Source of the DNA: Gilliamella bombicola
GTDB lineage: Bacteria > Pseudomonadota > Gammaproteobacteria > Enterobacterales > Orbaceae
Length of the DNA: 64,000 nucleotides
Assembly (NCBI RefSeq): GCF_900094945.1
Contig: NZ_FMAQ01000002.1
Coordinates: 185,231-249,230 of the forward strand
Direction: 5' to 3'
Under the pieces are notes generated by a model, which worked only from the letters and a program-made list of their open reading frames with translations, made no database searches and had not been told where the DNA came from. How positions within the stretch are numbered: the first letter of the stretch is position 1; every line of letters starts with the position of its first letter. Positions 16,122 to 24,842 of this stretch are shown here, piece after piece. The translations under genes were made by a program, and so were the position numbers.

Positions 16122-16703
16122 TTAGCTGACTAATCCGACAACTGAATCCGCATAAGACATGGCAGAATCGTAATCATCTTGTGAGATGATATCTTTATCG
16201 TTAGCTGGGAACTTTGCTTCCATCGCCTCTTGAAATGCTGTCATTGACATATTCCACGCGTCAAGCTCTCTCATCCCCAAATGGGCCACGGCTAGATAAA
16301 CAAATTTTTTGGCATGAAATTCATTACTATAGTCTGCATCTTCGCTAGTTTTTTTAGGCGGAACATCACCTATTAAGCCGTGTTTTAATAAATGCTGAGA
16401 TAGGATTAATTTATCTTCAACAGGTATCACCGCTTCGACATTAACTAGTTCATCCTCACCTTTAATATAACCAGTAATAACAGAACAATCCGTTGTGCAA
16501 CACGCCTCAAGTATTTTGTCAGCGCATTCTATAACAGATGCGAAATTGCCATCATTTATTTCGCCAAAAAGCATAGAAAAAATCTCAACTATTTCATCTG
16601 GCTTACCGAGCTTTGTCATGTTCAGAAATGACGGAACAAATAAATAATCAACATTTTCGGTGTGAATTACAAACTCCCCGACATCTGTTATTACTGGTTT
16701 CAT
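16122..16703 (-). CDS. Probable tail assembly chaperone
   Basis: A 193-residue acidic protein between the tail tube and tape measure genes, where lambda has the G/GT chaperones. It starts MKPVITDVGEFVIHTENVDY and has a C-terminal helical FHAKKFVYLAVAHLGMRELDAW region. I see no obvious second frame producing a frameshift extension, so a GT-type product is not established. The assignment rests mainly on position. Confidence 0.6.
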   Translation of the reverse strand: MKPVITDVGEFVIHTENVDYLFVPSFLNMTKLGKPDEIVEIFSMLFGEINDGNFASVIECADKILEACCTTDCSVITGYIKGEDELVNVEAVIPVEDKLILSQHLLKHGLIGDVPPKKTSEDADYSNEFHAKKFVYLAVAHLGMRELDAWNMSMTAFQEAMEAKFPANDKDIISQDDYDSAMSYADSVVGLVS

Positions 16704-17192
16704 CTACGCTTTCCTTGATACTACTTCTGGTATAACGGTTCTTGTTACATTGCCTGCACTTGTGCCCTCAATTGACCATGTGCAAACATCATCGTACGGG
16801 TATTCTTCCGTTAATGAAGACAGCAAATAACACCCTTCAATTATCCTGTTGATAATAGGATTCACAATTTTAATCCAAACGTAAGGCTGTCCGTCAGTAT
16901 CTTGCGATGGGCTTTCGATGTGGTCCAACAAAATACCTTGGTTTTGAATGTCATCACCACGGGATACACCATCAAACGATACTGTTTTTTCTTTGGTTGT
17001 GACCATTGATTCAGTTGTACCGTCTTCTGACGTGTCGGCTGTGACATCAATAGTGTTCCAGTTCACGCCACGAGATTTACCCCGAATCATCCCTAGTCGC
17101 TTATAATCCCCCTCCGACGGTCTTGTATCAGGGTTACCTATTTTGTAATAGACGGCAATTTTCCGTCCTGTTCCTGCATTACTTTTAGCCAT
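16704..17192 (-). CDS. Major tail (tube) protein
   Basis: A 162-residue protein with the tail-tube pattern: N-terminal extended strands, NTIDVTADTSEDGTTESMVT and VSFDGVSRGDD, where the paired Thr/Asp-rich strands form the tube interior, and a C-terminal WSIEGTSAGNVTRTV strand. It lies immediately before the chaperone and tape measure genes, the expected slot of lambda V. Its start has a good upstream GAGG site. Confidence 0.8.
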   Translation of the reverse strand: MAKSNAGTGRKIAVYYKIGNPDTRPSEGDYKRLGMIRGKSRGVNWNTIDVTADTSEDGTTESMVTTKEKTVSFDGVSRGDDIQNQGILLDHIESPSQDTDGQPYVWIKIVNPIINRIIEGCYLLSSLTEEYPYDDVCTWSIEGTSAGNVTRTVIPEVVSRKA

Positions 17193-17202
17193 AATGTACC
17201 TC

Positions 17203-17586
17203 TTATCTTGATATAATCATTTGAGCGGTAAATTCGAAAATAAACCGCCCCTCTTCTGTATTTGCTTGGGTTATTCCTCCGACTGGACTCATTGAAATAA
17301 CATTGTTGGATTCAAAATCATCTAGCATAAATTGCCTGATTTCATCTGCTTTATCATTAACCGCTACAACGTCCGAATCATTAATTGCTGAAATAATTAC
17401 AATCCTAAAATAATCTCGCGTTATCGCCTCACTAGCATTACCTCCTCCAGCGGGGACAATCACAATATATCTATTGGATTTTGTATTTTTTACTTCAACC
17501 CATTTCCGAAATTGTAAAATGTAATCATCAAGTAAATTATGTGAATTCAGCCAGCTTTTTATTGAGTTATATGTATCAGAAATCAT
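17203..17586 (-). CDS. Tail terminator protein
   Basis: A 127-residue protein of the lambda gpU/phage tail terminator-like group: N-terminal YNSIKSWLNSHNLLDDYI, central strand-rich part (RYIVIVPAGGGNASEAITRD), C-terminal GRFIFEFTAQMII. It caps the tail tube and joins it to the head. The start overlaps the preceding gene by 4 bp. Confidence 0.7.
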   Translation of the reverse strand: MISDTYNSIKSWLNSHNLLDDYILQFRKWVEVKNTKSNRYIVIVPAGGGNASEAITRDYFRIVIISAINDSDVVAVNDKADEIRQFMLDDFESNNVISMSPVGGITQANTEEGRFIFEFTAQMIISR

Positions 17587-17981
17587 ATTTTGTAACCATC
17601 TTTAATCACTTGCTCGATAGCCTGCTTTCCGTCCCTTTCAAAACCCTTTTCAACAAAGTGAGGTTCTGCGTTGGGAGACCAATAATCCCCCTGAGATTTC
17701 TTACCGGTACGTTTACCTTTTGCTGTACCTTTGGCATTATTAACAAATGCTGCGTAATTAGCGGTATAGCCAACTCGACCAGTCCAGCCTTTTGGTATTG
17801 GCTTTAGTTCTCTATACTGCGAATTAATTAGCGTTGAAGTGTCTCTAGGTGTGATTGGAGCAACAAAAGACATACCAACAATCATAACTTGCTGGATAAT
17901 CCTTTGAGTTTTGATGTTGGCAATTTCATTAGTTATTCTGTGAATATTTCTATTCACCTTTGAAACGCCTTTAACTGCCAT
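17583..17981 (-). CDS. HK97 gp10-like tail completion protein
   Basis: A 132-residue basic protein with the HK97-gp10 motif set: helical N-terminus, TPRDTSTLINSQYRELKPIP and VGYTANYAAFVNNA, then PHFVEKGFE. Such proteins complete the head-tail interface. It overlaps both neighbours by 1-4 bp, so it is translationally coupled. Confidence 0.78.
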   Translation of the reverse strand: MAVKGVSKVNRNIHRITNEIANIKTQRIIQQVMIVGMSFVAPITPRDTSTLINSQYRELKPIPKGWTGRVGYTANYAAFVNNAKGTAKGKRTGKKSQGDYWSPNAEPHFVEKGFERDGKQAIEQVIKDGYKI

Positions 17982-18334
17982 TATGTAACCACCTCGTAAT
18001 CAGGGATTTCACCAAAAGCGCTCATATCATATTCAAGCACAAACTCCACTTTTTCAGCGTTTGAGGCTTCTAACGATAATGAAGTTTTATCACCTTTTGC
18101 TATGAAGTCGCCCTGTTTAATTCGGCTGTCTTCGGTGTAAAAAGTTGTTTTTCTTACTCTTTCAACACCCAAAGAATCAATGTAAGCACCCAATGCGTTT
18201 GGCGCTTCATCTTTCCATGTGCATTTCACCAAATAAGGTTGACCGTAAGTATCAACATTGTTTTCTCCGTCGTATCCCATGTGAGGATATACGGTTGCAA
18301 CATTTGTATAGCTCCAATTCGCGGTATTACTCAT
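17981..18334 (-). CDS. Head-tail interface protein
   Basis: A 117-residue protein beginning MSNTANWSYTNVATVYPHMG. An in-frame TTG five codons upstream is unlikely as start because the ribosome site GGGAGG sits directly before the chosen ATG. The gene overlaps its upstream neighbour by 8 bp. It has a beta-rich composition (FYTEDSRIKQGDFIAKGDKT) as in joining proteins between connector and tail. No firm family recognised. Confidence 0.6.
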   Translation of the reverse strand: MSNTANWSYTNVATVYPHMGYDGENNVDTYGQPYLVKCTWKDEAPNALGAYIDSLGVERVRKTTFYTEDSRIKQGDFIAKGDKTSLSLEASNAEKVEFVLEYDMSAFGEIPDYEVVT

Positions 18335-18710
18335 CCCTACCTCCCACAACTAAAAAAAATGGTTTCTTTGAGCAAGAAATACCTAGGCAATCAGTACACC
18401 CGTGGACATCAAGATTTTTTAACAATGAGTACATGGATTTAAAGCCCACATCATCATATTTAAATGACCTTGACGCACCGCTTGGTGCTGATTGTGATGC
18501 GATTTTTCTTACTCCTTGCATTTGAGCCAGTAAACAAGCTGAGTAAATAAGTATCAAAAGTTGGTCGGCTTCTGAATAATTATGAGCAACCAAGCAATCA
18601 CTGATTGAATTCACCTTATTAAGGATTGCGTCAATAACAATGCTCGGTACAGAATAACCAAGCTCTGATAACATTTGATTAACGTCTTCTGCGGTTACCT
18701 GTACTGACAT
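18327..18710 (-). CDS. Head-tail connector-like protein
   Basis: A 127-residue mostly helical protein (VTAEDVNQMLSELGYSVPSI; ADQLLILIYSACLLAQMQG) with several cysteines near the C-terminus (VHGCTDCLGISC). Its place after the capsid gene fits the gp6/gp7-type head completion proteins, which are helical and of this length. The assignment is mainly positional. Confidence 0.6.
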   Translation of the reverse strand: MSVQVTAEDVNQMLSELGYSVPSIVIDAILNKVNSISDCLVAHNYSEADQLLILIYSACLLAQMQGVRKIASQSAPSGASRSFKYDDVGFKSMYSLLKNLDVHGCTDCLGISCSKKPFFLVVGGRDE

Positions 18711-18712
18711 GA

Positions 18713-18895
18713 TTATTTACCCTTTTTCTTTTTGTCTGCTTCAACTTCAACAGATTGCTGCTCTAACACAATTACACGCCCAATAAAAGCGGTAGGAATG
18801 TCTGTAGCGCAAAACTCATACCCGATAGGTAGTTCAGCCACTGCACCATCAATGCGGCCGAAACAGCCGCGTTTAGTTACCCGTAATTTCATCAA
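18713..18895 (-). CDS. Small phage protein in head operon
   Basis: 60 residues with a compact beta-rich start (RVTKRGCFGRIDGAVAELPI) and a Lys-rich tail, starting immediately after the capsid stop codon. Two adjacent ATGs could start it. Similar short ORFs sit between capsid and connector genes of many siphophages; the function is unknown. Confidence 0.65.
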   Translation of the reverse strand: MMKLRVTKRGCFGRIDGAVAELPIGYEFCATDIPTAFIGRVIVLEQQSVEVEADKKKKGK

Positions 18896-19966
18896 TTACC
18901 CCCGAGCGTTAAAGACTTTGCTTTTACCGTTAAAGTCACGTTTGATTTGTAAACCAAATGCTGACCAAACCAGTGTTTGATAGTTATCATGAGGGTTGAT
19001 TCGTTGCTTCATGAACGAGCCAATCGGAGCAGCAATGCGGGTTTTAATGTACTGAGCATTACGAACGTAACCAAGGAAGTGGTTACCTTTAAGCTCAAAT
19101 GTCTTGGTAAATGAAGCAATGTAAGGACAGTATCGTAAGATATAGTCTTTTACTGTTCCCTCTTTAAATCCATTTGAATTAGAGTACGGAAGATTTAAAC
19201 GGCGCTCAATTTCAGGAGAAATAAAGACTTTTAACTGTTCAGAAACAAGGTTGGCATCAAGAATAACCGGGAAGTCTTTTGCAAAGAAATTGATGATATC
19301 GTCATTGCTTGCCGTCATTGAAGTTAAGTCAATATTTAAACCAGACGCACTTAAATCCACTTGATTGGTGTGTGGATGATTAGTGATACCTTTACCCTCA
19401 AAGTTTTGTACTTTGATTTTTTCATCACCGTAAAGAATATATTGCGCCATATTTTGGCGTAATGCTGCCACTGCTGCCTCTTGGTCATCTGACATTGCGT
19501 CGATGTTTTCAGTTTGCAAACCTAACCATTCACGCCATTCACGAGCATAACCTGTTTTAAAGATTGGCACAGGGTCGCCGTAATGGTCATAAACAACCTT
19601 ATCTAGCGTTTCTGGCTCTTGCCCTGACATTGAGCGATTAACATATCCTGCATCGCTTGAAACACGGTATAATGCTGCTGTTTTACCAATGGAGATAGGT
19701 GTACCTAATGATAATAAATCATCAAGTAATGGCGCGCCCTCATCATCACGGATAACACGGGTAGTTACATTATCCACTTCACGCCAGTAATCTTGGGTTA
19801 AGATTGCGGCTTGATTAACCTCAATAGCATTGCCGTGTGTTGCGCTCATTTGATTTTGAGCGTTGTTAAAGATTTGACGGCTTGCTTTTAACTGATTCCA
19901 AGCCTGTGCTACTTGAGCGGAATTGGTAATTAATTTTTTACTAAAAATAATTTTTTCGTTCTTCAT
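18896..19966 (-). CDS. Major capsid protein
   Basis: A 356-residue protein with the features of E-type/HK97-fold major capsid proteins in phages with a DUF2213-like protease: long N-terminal arm, DYWREVDNVTTRVIRDDEGA, a P-domain with VYDHYGDPVPIF and EWREWLGLQTENID, and a C-terminal AYIA-like core ending VWSAFGLQIKRDF. It follows a decoration-like protein and precedes connector genes, the standard head order. Confidence 0.88.
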   Translation of the reverse strand: MKNEKIIFSKKLITNSAQVAQAWNQLKASRQIFNNAQNQMSATHGNAIEVNQAAILTQDYWREVDNVTTRVIRDDEGAPLLDDLLSLGTPISIGKTAALYRVSSDAGYVNRSMSGQEPETLDKVVYDHYGDPVPIFKTGYAREWREWLGLQTENIDAMSDDQEAAVAALRQNMAQYILYGDEKIKVQNFEGKGITNHPHTNQVDLSASGLNIDLTSMTASNDDIINFFAKDFPVILDANLVSEQLKVFISPEIERRLNLPYSNSNGFKEGTVKDYILRYCPYIASFTKTFELKGNHFLGYVRNAQYIKTRIAAPIGSFMKQRINPHDNYQTLVWSAFGLQIKRDFNGKSKVFNARG

Positions 19967-19975
19967 TATTGCTCC

Positions 19976-20404
19976 TTAAGCTTTACGAACTCGAACTTGT
20001 TCAGCGGTTGCGCCAACGGTGTACGTTTCAAATGCATAGAACAGCACCGCATCAGTACCACTTGCTTTTTTTAGTGTACCGTCACCGTTAGATGTTAATT
20101 TGTCGCCAACTGTTAACACTTCACCTGCTTTTACTAAAACATGGTAAGTAACATCATCTTCACAAATAATGGCGATGCCTGATGTGTCATTAGGTACGTT
20201 GTCGCGAATATCATGTCCACCCAAATAATCATTTGTGATGACTAAAGCTTGGGTTTGCTCACCTACTGCCGAATGTTTCATTAACTTATTGTTAACCACG
20301 GCAACCAAAGAGCATGGCGCAATCGCTTCACCTGTTTTTAAGTCAATTGTTTGCGGGTCGTTTTTGCGTGCAGGACCACCAATCACGGTTTTAAATCGAA
20401 TCAT
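19976..20404 (-). CDS. Head decoration / capsid accessory protein
   Basis: A 142-residue beta-rich protein with the DUF2190-like pattern (LKTGEAIAPCSLVAVVNNKL; VLVKAGEVLTVGDKLTSNGDG), typical of small decoration or capsid-associated proteins preceding the major capsid gene. It overlaps the protease/scaffold gene stop by one base. Confidence 0.7.
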   Translation of the reverse strand: MIRFKTVIGGPARKNDPQTIDLKTGEAIAPCSLVAVVNNKLMKHSAVGEQTQALVITNDYLGGHDIRDNVPNDTSGIAIICEDDVTYHVLVKAGEVLTVGDKLTSNGDGTLKKASGTDAVLFYAFETYTVGATAEQVRVRKA

Positions 20405-21573
20405 TACTCTGGAGCCTCCATATTTAATAGTGAATTATCTGAATTATTAGCAAAACCGCCGCTAATAGGCGCTGTTTTAACGCACTGTGCGTATAAGGCA
20501 TCTAATGGCTCACCAGATAGCGCATTTACCGCAGTTTGTGTCATGTTGAACTTGGATTTTACTGCTTCTCGCTTAACTGAGAGTTCTTTTTCTGTGTTGG
20601 CATTTACTGCTAATTCCAGACTTGAAACCTTATTCATCAATGTCTTTGCCCATGCAGGCGCATCTTCGGCATTAGTTGCGTTTTTCTTATCCTGTTCAGC
20701 TTTTTTCTTTTCTTCTTCCTCAGAAGTTTTCTGTTTTTCAATCGCCTCTTTGGCTGTTTGCTCGTTATAAGCTTTTAACAGTTGCTCATCTGATAAGCCG
20801 TCAGTCTTAATACCTGCAGCATTTAGAGCTAGTAAGATTTTTTCTTTCATTAAGTCTTCTTCCTCTTTTTGATTAAATTTAAATACGCTTAAAACCTCTT
20901 TAATGGTTTTACTAATTACATTGCTTATTGAATCTTCTGAACACTCAACAAGACTTACGTTTTCAATTGGCGATTTTTCACCATTAGAGTTAACAAAAAT
21001 ACCGACCCCGTCATCTGGCGTGGCTGCACCTTGCTTATCTGGAAGTATTGCGACATGATCGAACTTCATGTTTCGAGCTATTGACTTGTACCGTTTACCT
21101 TTTGATGTTCCTGATTGATTATCAGGTGTATAAGTTAGCCCAGTTGACACATGAATTGGTGTGGTGTTCTTCCCGCTCATCATGTCATCAAGTCGATTCA
21201 CAAGCATTCGACCTTTTTCAGTGCTTTCTGCAAATTTTCTATCGATATAAGCATCCATAAGCACCCTATCGTTAGATTTGCGAACATTTCTACCCCAAGC
21301 GCCAATATAGAAGTTATTAATGGCTTGAGGGTTTAATGCGGAAACGTGCTCGTTATTTATTCGCGGATGGTCAAGTGGCATTAAATTATCATTCAATGTC
21401 ATGTACGATTTGTTAATTTCATCTGCCGGATAGAAAATCCCATTCATGACAATATCATCCACGATGGGTACAACATCATTAATAACAATGTGTTCTTTAC
21501 CATCGATGATTTGTGTAGATATTTTGGATTTACTATTGACGACAGATAAAACATTTACACTCTTGAGTGTCAT
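20404..21573 (-). CDS. Prohead protease/scaffold (DUF2213-like)
   Basis: A 389-residue protein. The N-terminal 180 residues resemble the DUF2213/S78-like prohead protease (LPLDHPR-like MPLDHPRINNEHVSALNP and MKFDHVAILPDKQGAATPDDG). The C-terminal half is a charged coiled coil (EKQKTSEEEEKKKAEQDKKN), the usual scaffold part. The protease digests scaffold and itself during head maturation. It is separated from the upstream gene by a terminator. Confidence 0.82.
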   Translation of the reverse strand: MTLKSVNVLSVVNSKSKISTQIIDGKEHIVINDVVPIVDDIVMNGIFYPADEINKSYMTLNDNLMPLDHPRINNEHVSALNPQAINNFYIGAWGRNVRKSNDRVLMDAYIDRKFAESTEKGRMLVNRLDDMMSGKNTTPIHVSTGLTYTPDNQSGTSKGKRYKSIARNMKFDHVAILPDKQGAATPDDGVGIFVNSNGEKSPIENVSLVECSEDSISNVISKTIKEVLSVFKFNQKEEEDLMKEKILLALNAAGIKTDGLSDEQLLKAYNEQTAKEAIEKQKTSEEEEKKKAEQDKKNATNAEDAPAWAKTLMNKVSSLELAVNANTEKELSVKREAVKSKFNMTQTAVNALSGEPLDALYAQCVKTAPISGGFANNSDNSLLNMEAPE

Positions 21574-21598
21574 GCTTTACCTCACGTGGATTTTAGAT

Positions 21599-21622
21599 AT
21601 AAAAAAACCGCCGAAGCGGGTT
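21599..21622 (-). terminator. Terminator inside the head operon
   Basis: ACCCGC-ttcg-GCGG hairpin with a T8 run leftward, between the 57-residue gene and the protease gene. It would separate packaging/portal from capsid transcription unless antiterminated by Q. Confidence 0.75.
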
Positions 21623-21633
21623 GAATGATTAGG

Positions 21634-21807
21634 TTATGAATGCCTTATAACGAAAAGCGCTTCCGCTAAACAGCCTAGTTGATATCTTCCATAACTAGTG
21701 CTTGCCTGCTCAATTAAACGCTTTAATTGTTCCTCGGCGTCATCTGGAAGTGGATCTATATTAATGAGTTCAGTGGCAATATCTACTAATGATTCATCGT
21801 CTTTCAC
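21634..21807 (-). CDS. Small acidic protein downstream of the MuF gene
   Basis: A 57-residue frame starting at GTG that overlaps the MuF-gene stop (GTGA), with AAGGGG just upstream as ribosome site. The product is acidic and helical (VKDDESLVDIATELINIDPL; then DAEEQLKRLIEQAS). The tight coupling to the MuF-zincin gene makes an immunity or chaperone role worth testing, but no family is recognised. Confidence 0.65.
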   Translation of the reverse strand: MKDDESLVDIATELINIDPLPDDAEEQLKRLIEQASTSYGRYQLGCLAEALFVIRHS

Positions 21808-23450
21808 TTTAACCCCTTATCTAATGACTCAAAAAACTTAAATAATTCTGGATATAAACGTTTTTTTGCTTCAAATGGATTTTCAATATACAACGAAAAC
21901 GACTCAGCAACAAACTCCATTTTATTATATTGGGCGTACTTACTAATCGCATGCGCCCAACCGCGATCCCATGCTTTCCTGATGATATCATCAATTTTCT
22001 CTCGATAATGATAATGCAATGCATGTCCCATCTCGTGAGCATAAATGCCTCTTGGTGTGGATACTGCACTCCACGGCATATAATCCATTTCGTGAATTAT
22101 TTTAGCTAATTGCTCATTCTTACCTTTTATGGCCATCAGCATAGAACTTCGCTTATACCCTTTAGTTTTACTGTGTAAGTCAGATTCTAGCAATGCTTTT
22201 TTATCAACACTATCTGATGTAATAAGAAGCGCTTTAGCTTCGTGTGAGTATGCAGCCAACATTTCTTTAGGAGGCTCTCTATATTTATAAACATCCCCTG
22301 TTATCGAGCCCGCGTATCTAAATTGAGGTAAATCAAATCGTTCTTGAATTTCCGATACCAATTTCAGGCATGGTGCTAACTCTTTAGTATCAATATCACT
22401 TGGTAAGTTTGAAGTTTCAGTAATATTTTTTCTTGCCCATTCATTAGCTTCTTCAACAGTAGCTAACTGCTGCTGTTTCGGTCTATTTTGCTCATGCCAG
22501 TCATCAGATTCTTTCAATAACCTATCAATACTAGCTTGATTATACGGCTCACCTTTTTCATTAAGCAGTACCGTTATTTGAGCGCAATAACAATTGAATC
22601 GGTTACCATTCTCTTCATACCAATCTGTCACTTGTTCAACAGTATAAACCTTACCGTGTCTATCAACGTGCGTGGCCCTTGAAGTGGGTTTTAAAGCAGA
22701 CATATGTAATAAGCCTGTCTTTAACCCTAACTCCTCTTGAGTGCGTTTAGTTTCGTCCCATGTTGCTTGACGAAGTGCGCCTACTTGTTCGGTTTGAGCG
22801 ATAGCCTTAGCTTTGCTATATGAAACATCAATCCTTTTACTAATAATATCGGCTGTTTCTCTTGGGTTAATCCCTCGTGCAACAGCGCTACTTAAAACCG
22901 TGCCTAAATCGCTCTTTAGGTTATCCGCAAGTCCTTTCCAGTCGTTGAATGTTGCTGTATACGCAAGCCCTATTCGACGAATGTAAGCATCACTAAATAA
23001 CAAAGATTCCAGTGATGTAGCTTGTGAATATAGTGGTGATTGGGCGGATAAGTTATGAAACGTTCGATTAGTACCCATCTGATACATATCAGCAACAAAC
23101 TTACCCGCCCAAAACCTGTCAATACCACCATCAATTAAGCTTTCGTCAACAATTTCTTGAATACGAGTTAACACCCTAGCAAGCTGATTGCCATCAACAG
23201 TGTAATTAACACTGGCGTTAACGACATAGAGCGTGTTATCAACGAATATCGCTGTTTTAGTCGGCTCTTTGACATAGCAACTTAAACTTAATTCGATATG
23301 CTCAATAATTGATTGTTTGATTGTTTTGTAGCGTTTTTGTATTTCGCTACGCATTTGGAGGATTTGTTTGTTGGTGAGTGTAGGGTTATTCTTGCTTTTC
23401 GGTAGTATCGGATTCTTTGGAATCGGCTTTATTATCGTCGGTCTTTTCAA
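21804..23450 (-). CDS. MuF-type head protein fused to a zincin-like C-terminal domain
   Basis: A 548-residue protein. Residues about 140-310 form the phage Mu F/SPP1 gp7 minor head domain, ending in the Cys/His-type ALKPTSRATHVDRHGKVYT and NCYCAQITV motifs. Residues about 345-548 are extra: they contain YAHEMGHALHYHY (HEMGH, 472-476) and a downstream FVAES (near 513-517), the HExxH...E pattern of zinc metallopeptidases. MuF proteins of several phages carry toxin domains at this end. The start overlaps the portal gene by 65 bp. Confidence 0.85.
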   Translation of the reverse strand: MKRPTIIKPIPKNPILPKSKNNPTLTNKQILQMRSEIQKRYKTIKQSIIEHIELSLSCYVKEPTKTAIFVDNTLYVVNASVNYTVDGNQLARVLTRIQEIVDESLIDGGIDRFWAGKFVADMYQMGTNRTFHNLSAQSPLYSQATSLESLLFSDAYIRRIGLAYTATFNDWKGLADNLKSDLGTVLSSAVARGINPRETADIISKRIDVSYSKAKAIAQTEQVGALRQATWDETKRTQEELGLKTGLLHMSALKPTSRATHVDRHGKVYTVEQVTDWYEENGNRFNCYCAQITVLLNEKGEPYNQASIDRLLKESDDWHEQNRPKQQQLATVEEANEWARKNITETSNLPSDIDTKELAPCLKLVSEIQERFDLPQFRYAGSITGDVYKYREPPKEMLAAYSHEAKALLITSDSVDKKALLESDLHSKTKGYKRSSMLMAIKGKNEQLAKIIHEMDYMPWSAVSTPRGIYAHEMGHALHYHYREKIDDIIRKAWDRGWAHAISKYAQYNKMEFVAESFSLYIENPFEAKKRLYPELFKFFESLDKGLK

Positions 23451-24840
23451 TATCGATATCCTCTAAATCAGGATCGGGCTCATAGCCGCCAGCTTCTCGT
23501 ATTTCGTTCGGTGTAAATACAGGAATACCCATCGATTGCTGTGCTTTAACATTAACGTCTGACATCTTGAGCATAAGCTCAATTCGTTCAGCTTGACTTG
23601 GTGCTAATAAGTCAGACCATTTAAGAGTAAGTGTACCGTTAACTAATGGCTGGATAACTTTTAGCTTAATAAGCTTATTAACAAGCTCTTTTATCAATGC
23701 GCTCAAAAAACCATTACGACGTGACATTCCGCGCTTTGCATAATCAGCTTTATCTTCATCTGATGCTAACCTCCCTGTTTGTTGGCCAAAAACAATTGTA
23801 AATGGCATTCTGACAGAGGCAGCAAAACTATTTGCGGATACTGACCATCCTGAACTTGGATCAGCAGGGGCAACCGATAGAATATTAGCCGTAGCGCCAG
23901 CAGTGATTAATGCGCTATCAGTGCCCGAATTTAACAATGCGATTTGTTTATTCAATGCATCAGCGGGCTTTTCAAAACCTCGCTTTCTTAACTCTCGCTC
24001 CAGCTCCTCCATATCAGTGTCAGTGTCATAATTTAGATGAACCTGTCTACTAGCATTCTTGAGAAAGCCCTCAGCGCTACCGCCAGAGTATTTCATCATG
24101 TCGATTAAATCGTTATAGCCAACTTCAAGCTGTGATTCGCCATCATCCATTGAATTAATAACGGATGTTTCATTGAGTATGATCACCCTGTCTGGGTGTA
24201 TTCTGCGAGAGATATTGGGCTTACCTGACTTGTCACCTACCGCTATTTCATTAAATTGGTACATTGTGACTTGGCCATAGTTTTCATCAGCTTCGTCATT
24301 ATTCCATTCGCAAGCAGTTAACTGGGTTTCCCAAGTGGGGATTAGCTTAACAATGGCATCTTTTGGTTCAAGCCGATTCAATACGACCGTATCAACTGGC
24401 TCTTCCCATTTTTTACCGTCTCGTAATTGAATAATGAGTCCTGAATATCTACCGACAATTCCACGCTTATCTGCCTCGGTGATAGCTGGCCACAATTTAT
24501 CGTTAAATAAATCAGTAATTATTTGCTCCCACGTTGTTAGCTTTGAATCTTGCTCTCGGATGTCGCCATCAATAAATTTAGGGTAATCTAGCCAACAAAT
24601 ATCACTTAATCGTTCAACAAAGCCACGGGCTGCACTGTTTCGCTTATATAGTTTATAGAAATCTGAGAAAGTGAGATTTTCTGGATAACCAAACTCGCGA
24701 TCGATAAATGCCCTCTTGGTGTTATTAACCAATCCTTGTGATGCATACGCTAACCGTTGTCGGCTTATATCCTGATTGCTATTAATTGCGGTTTGAGCAG
24801 CGTTTAATAACTGCGTGTCTGTTAAATTCGAATAACCCAT
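23386..24840 (-). CDS. Portal protein (DUF1073-type)
   Basis: A 484-residue portal. It starts MGYSNLTDTQLLNAAQTAIN; contains GFPENLTFSDFYKLYKRN-like region, LSDICWLDYPKF, VDTVVLNRLEPKDAI and GQQTGRLASDEDKADYAKR, all typical of the DUF1073/anti-CBASS-like portal family, with an acidic C-terminus. The portal ring forms the DNA entry channel and docks the terminase encoded 3 bp upstream. Confidence 0.88.
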   Translation of the reverse strand: MGYSNLTDTQLLNAAQTAINSNQDISRQRLAYASQGLVNNTKRAFIDREFGYPENLTFSDFYKLYKRNSAARGFVERLSDICWLDYPKFIDGDIREQDSKLTTWEQIITDLFNDKLWPAITEADKRGIVGRYSGLIIQLRDGKKWEEPVDTVVLNRLEPKDAIVKLIPTWETQLTACEWNNDEADENYGQVTMYQFNEIAVGDKSGKPNISRRIHPDRVIILNETSVINSMDDGESQLEVGYNDLIDMMKYSGGSAEGFLKNASRQVHLNYDTDTDMEELERELRKRGFEKPADALNKQIALLNSGTDSALITAGATANILSVAPADPSSGWSVSANSFAASVRMPFTIVFGQQTGRLASDEDKADYAKRGMSRRNGFLSALIKELVNKLIKLKVIQPLVNGTLTLKWSDLLAPSQAERIELMLKMSDVNVKAQQSMGIPVFTPNEIREAGGYEPDPDLEDIDIEKTDDNKADSKESDTTEKQE

Positions 24841-24842
24841 TG

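Noticed and set aside
20351..20770. A 139-codon plus-strand frame opposite the protease/scaffold gene
   Set aside because: It is antisense to a well-supported gene in the packed head operon; its composition mirrors that coding sequence.
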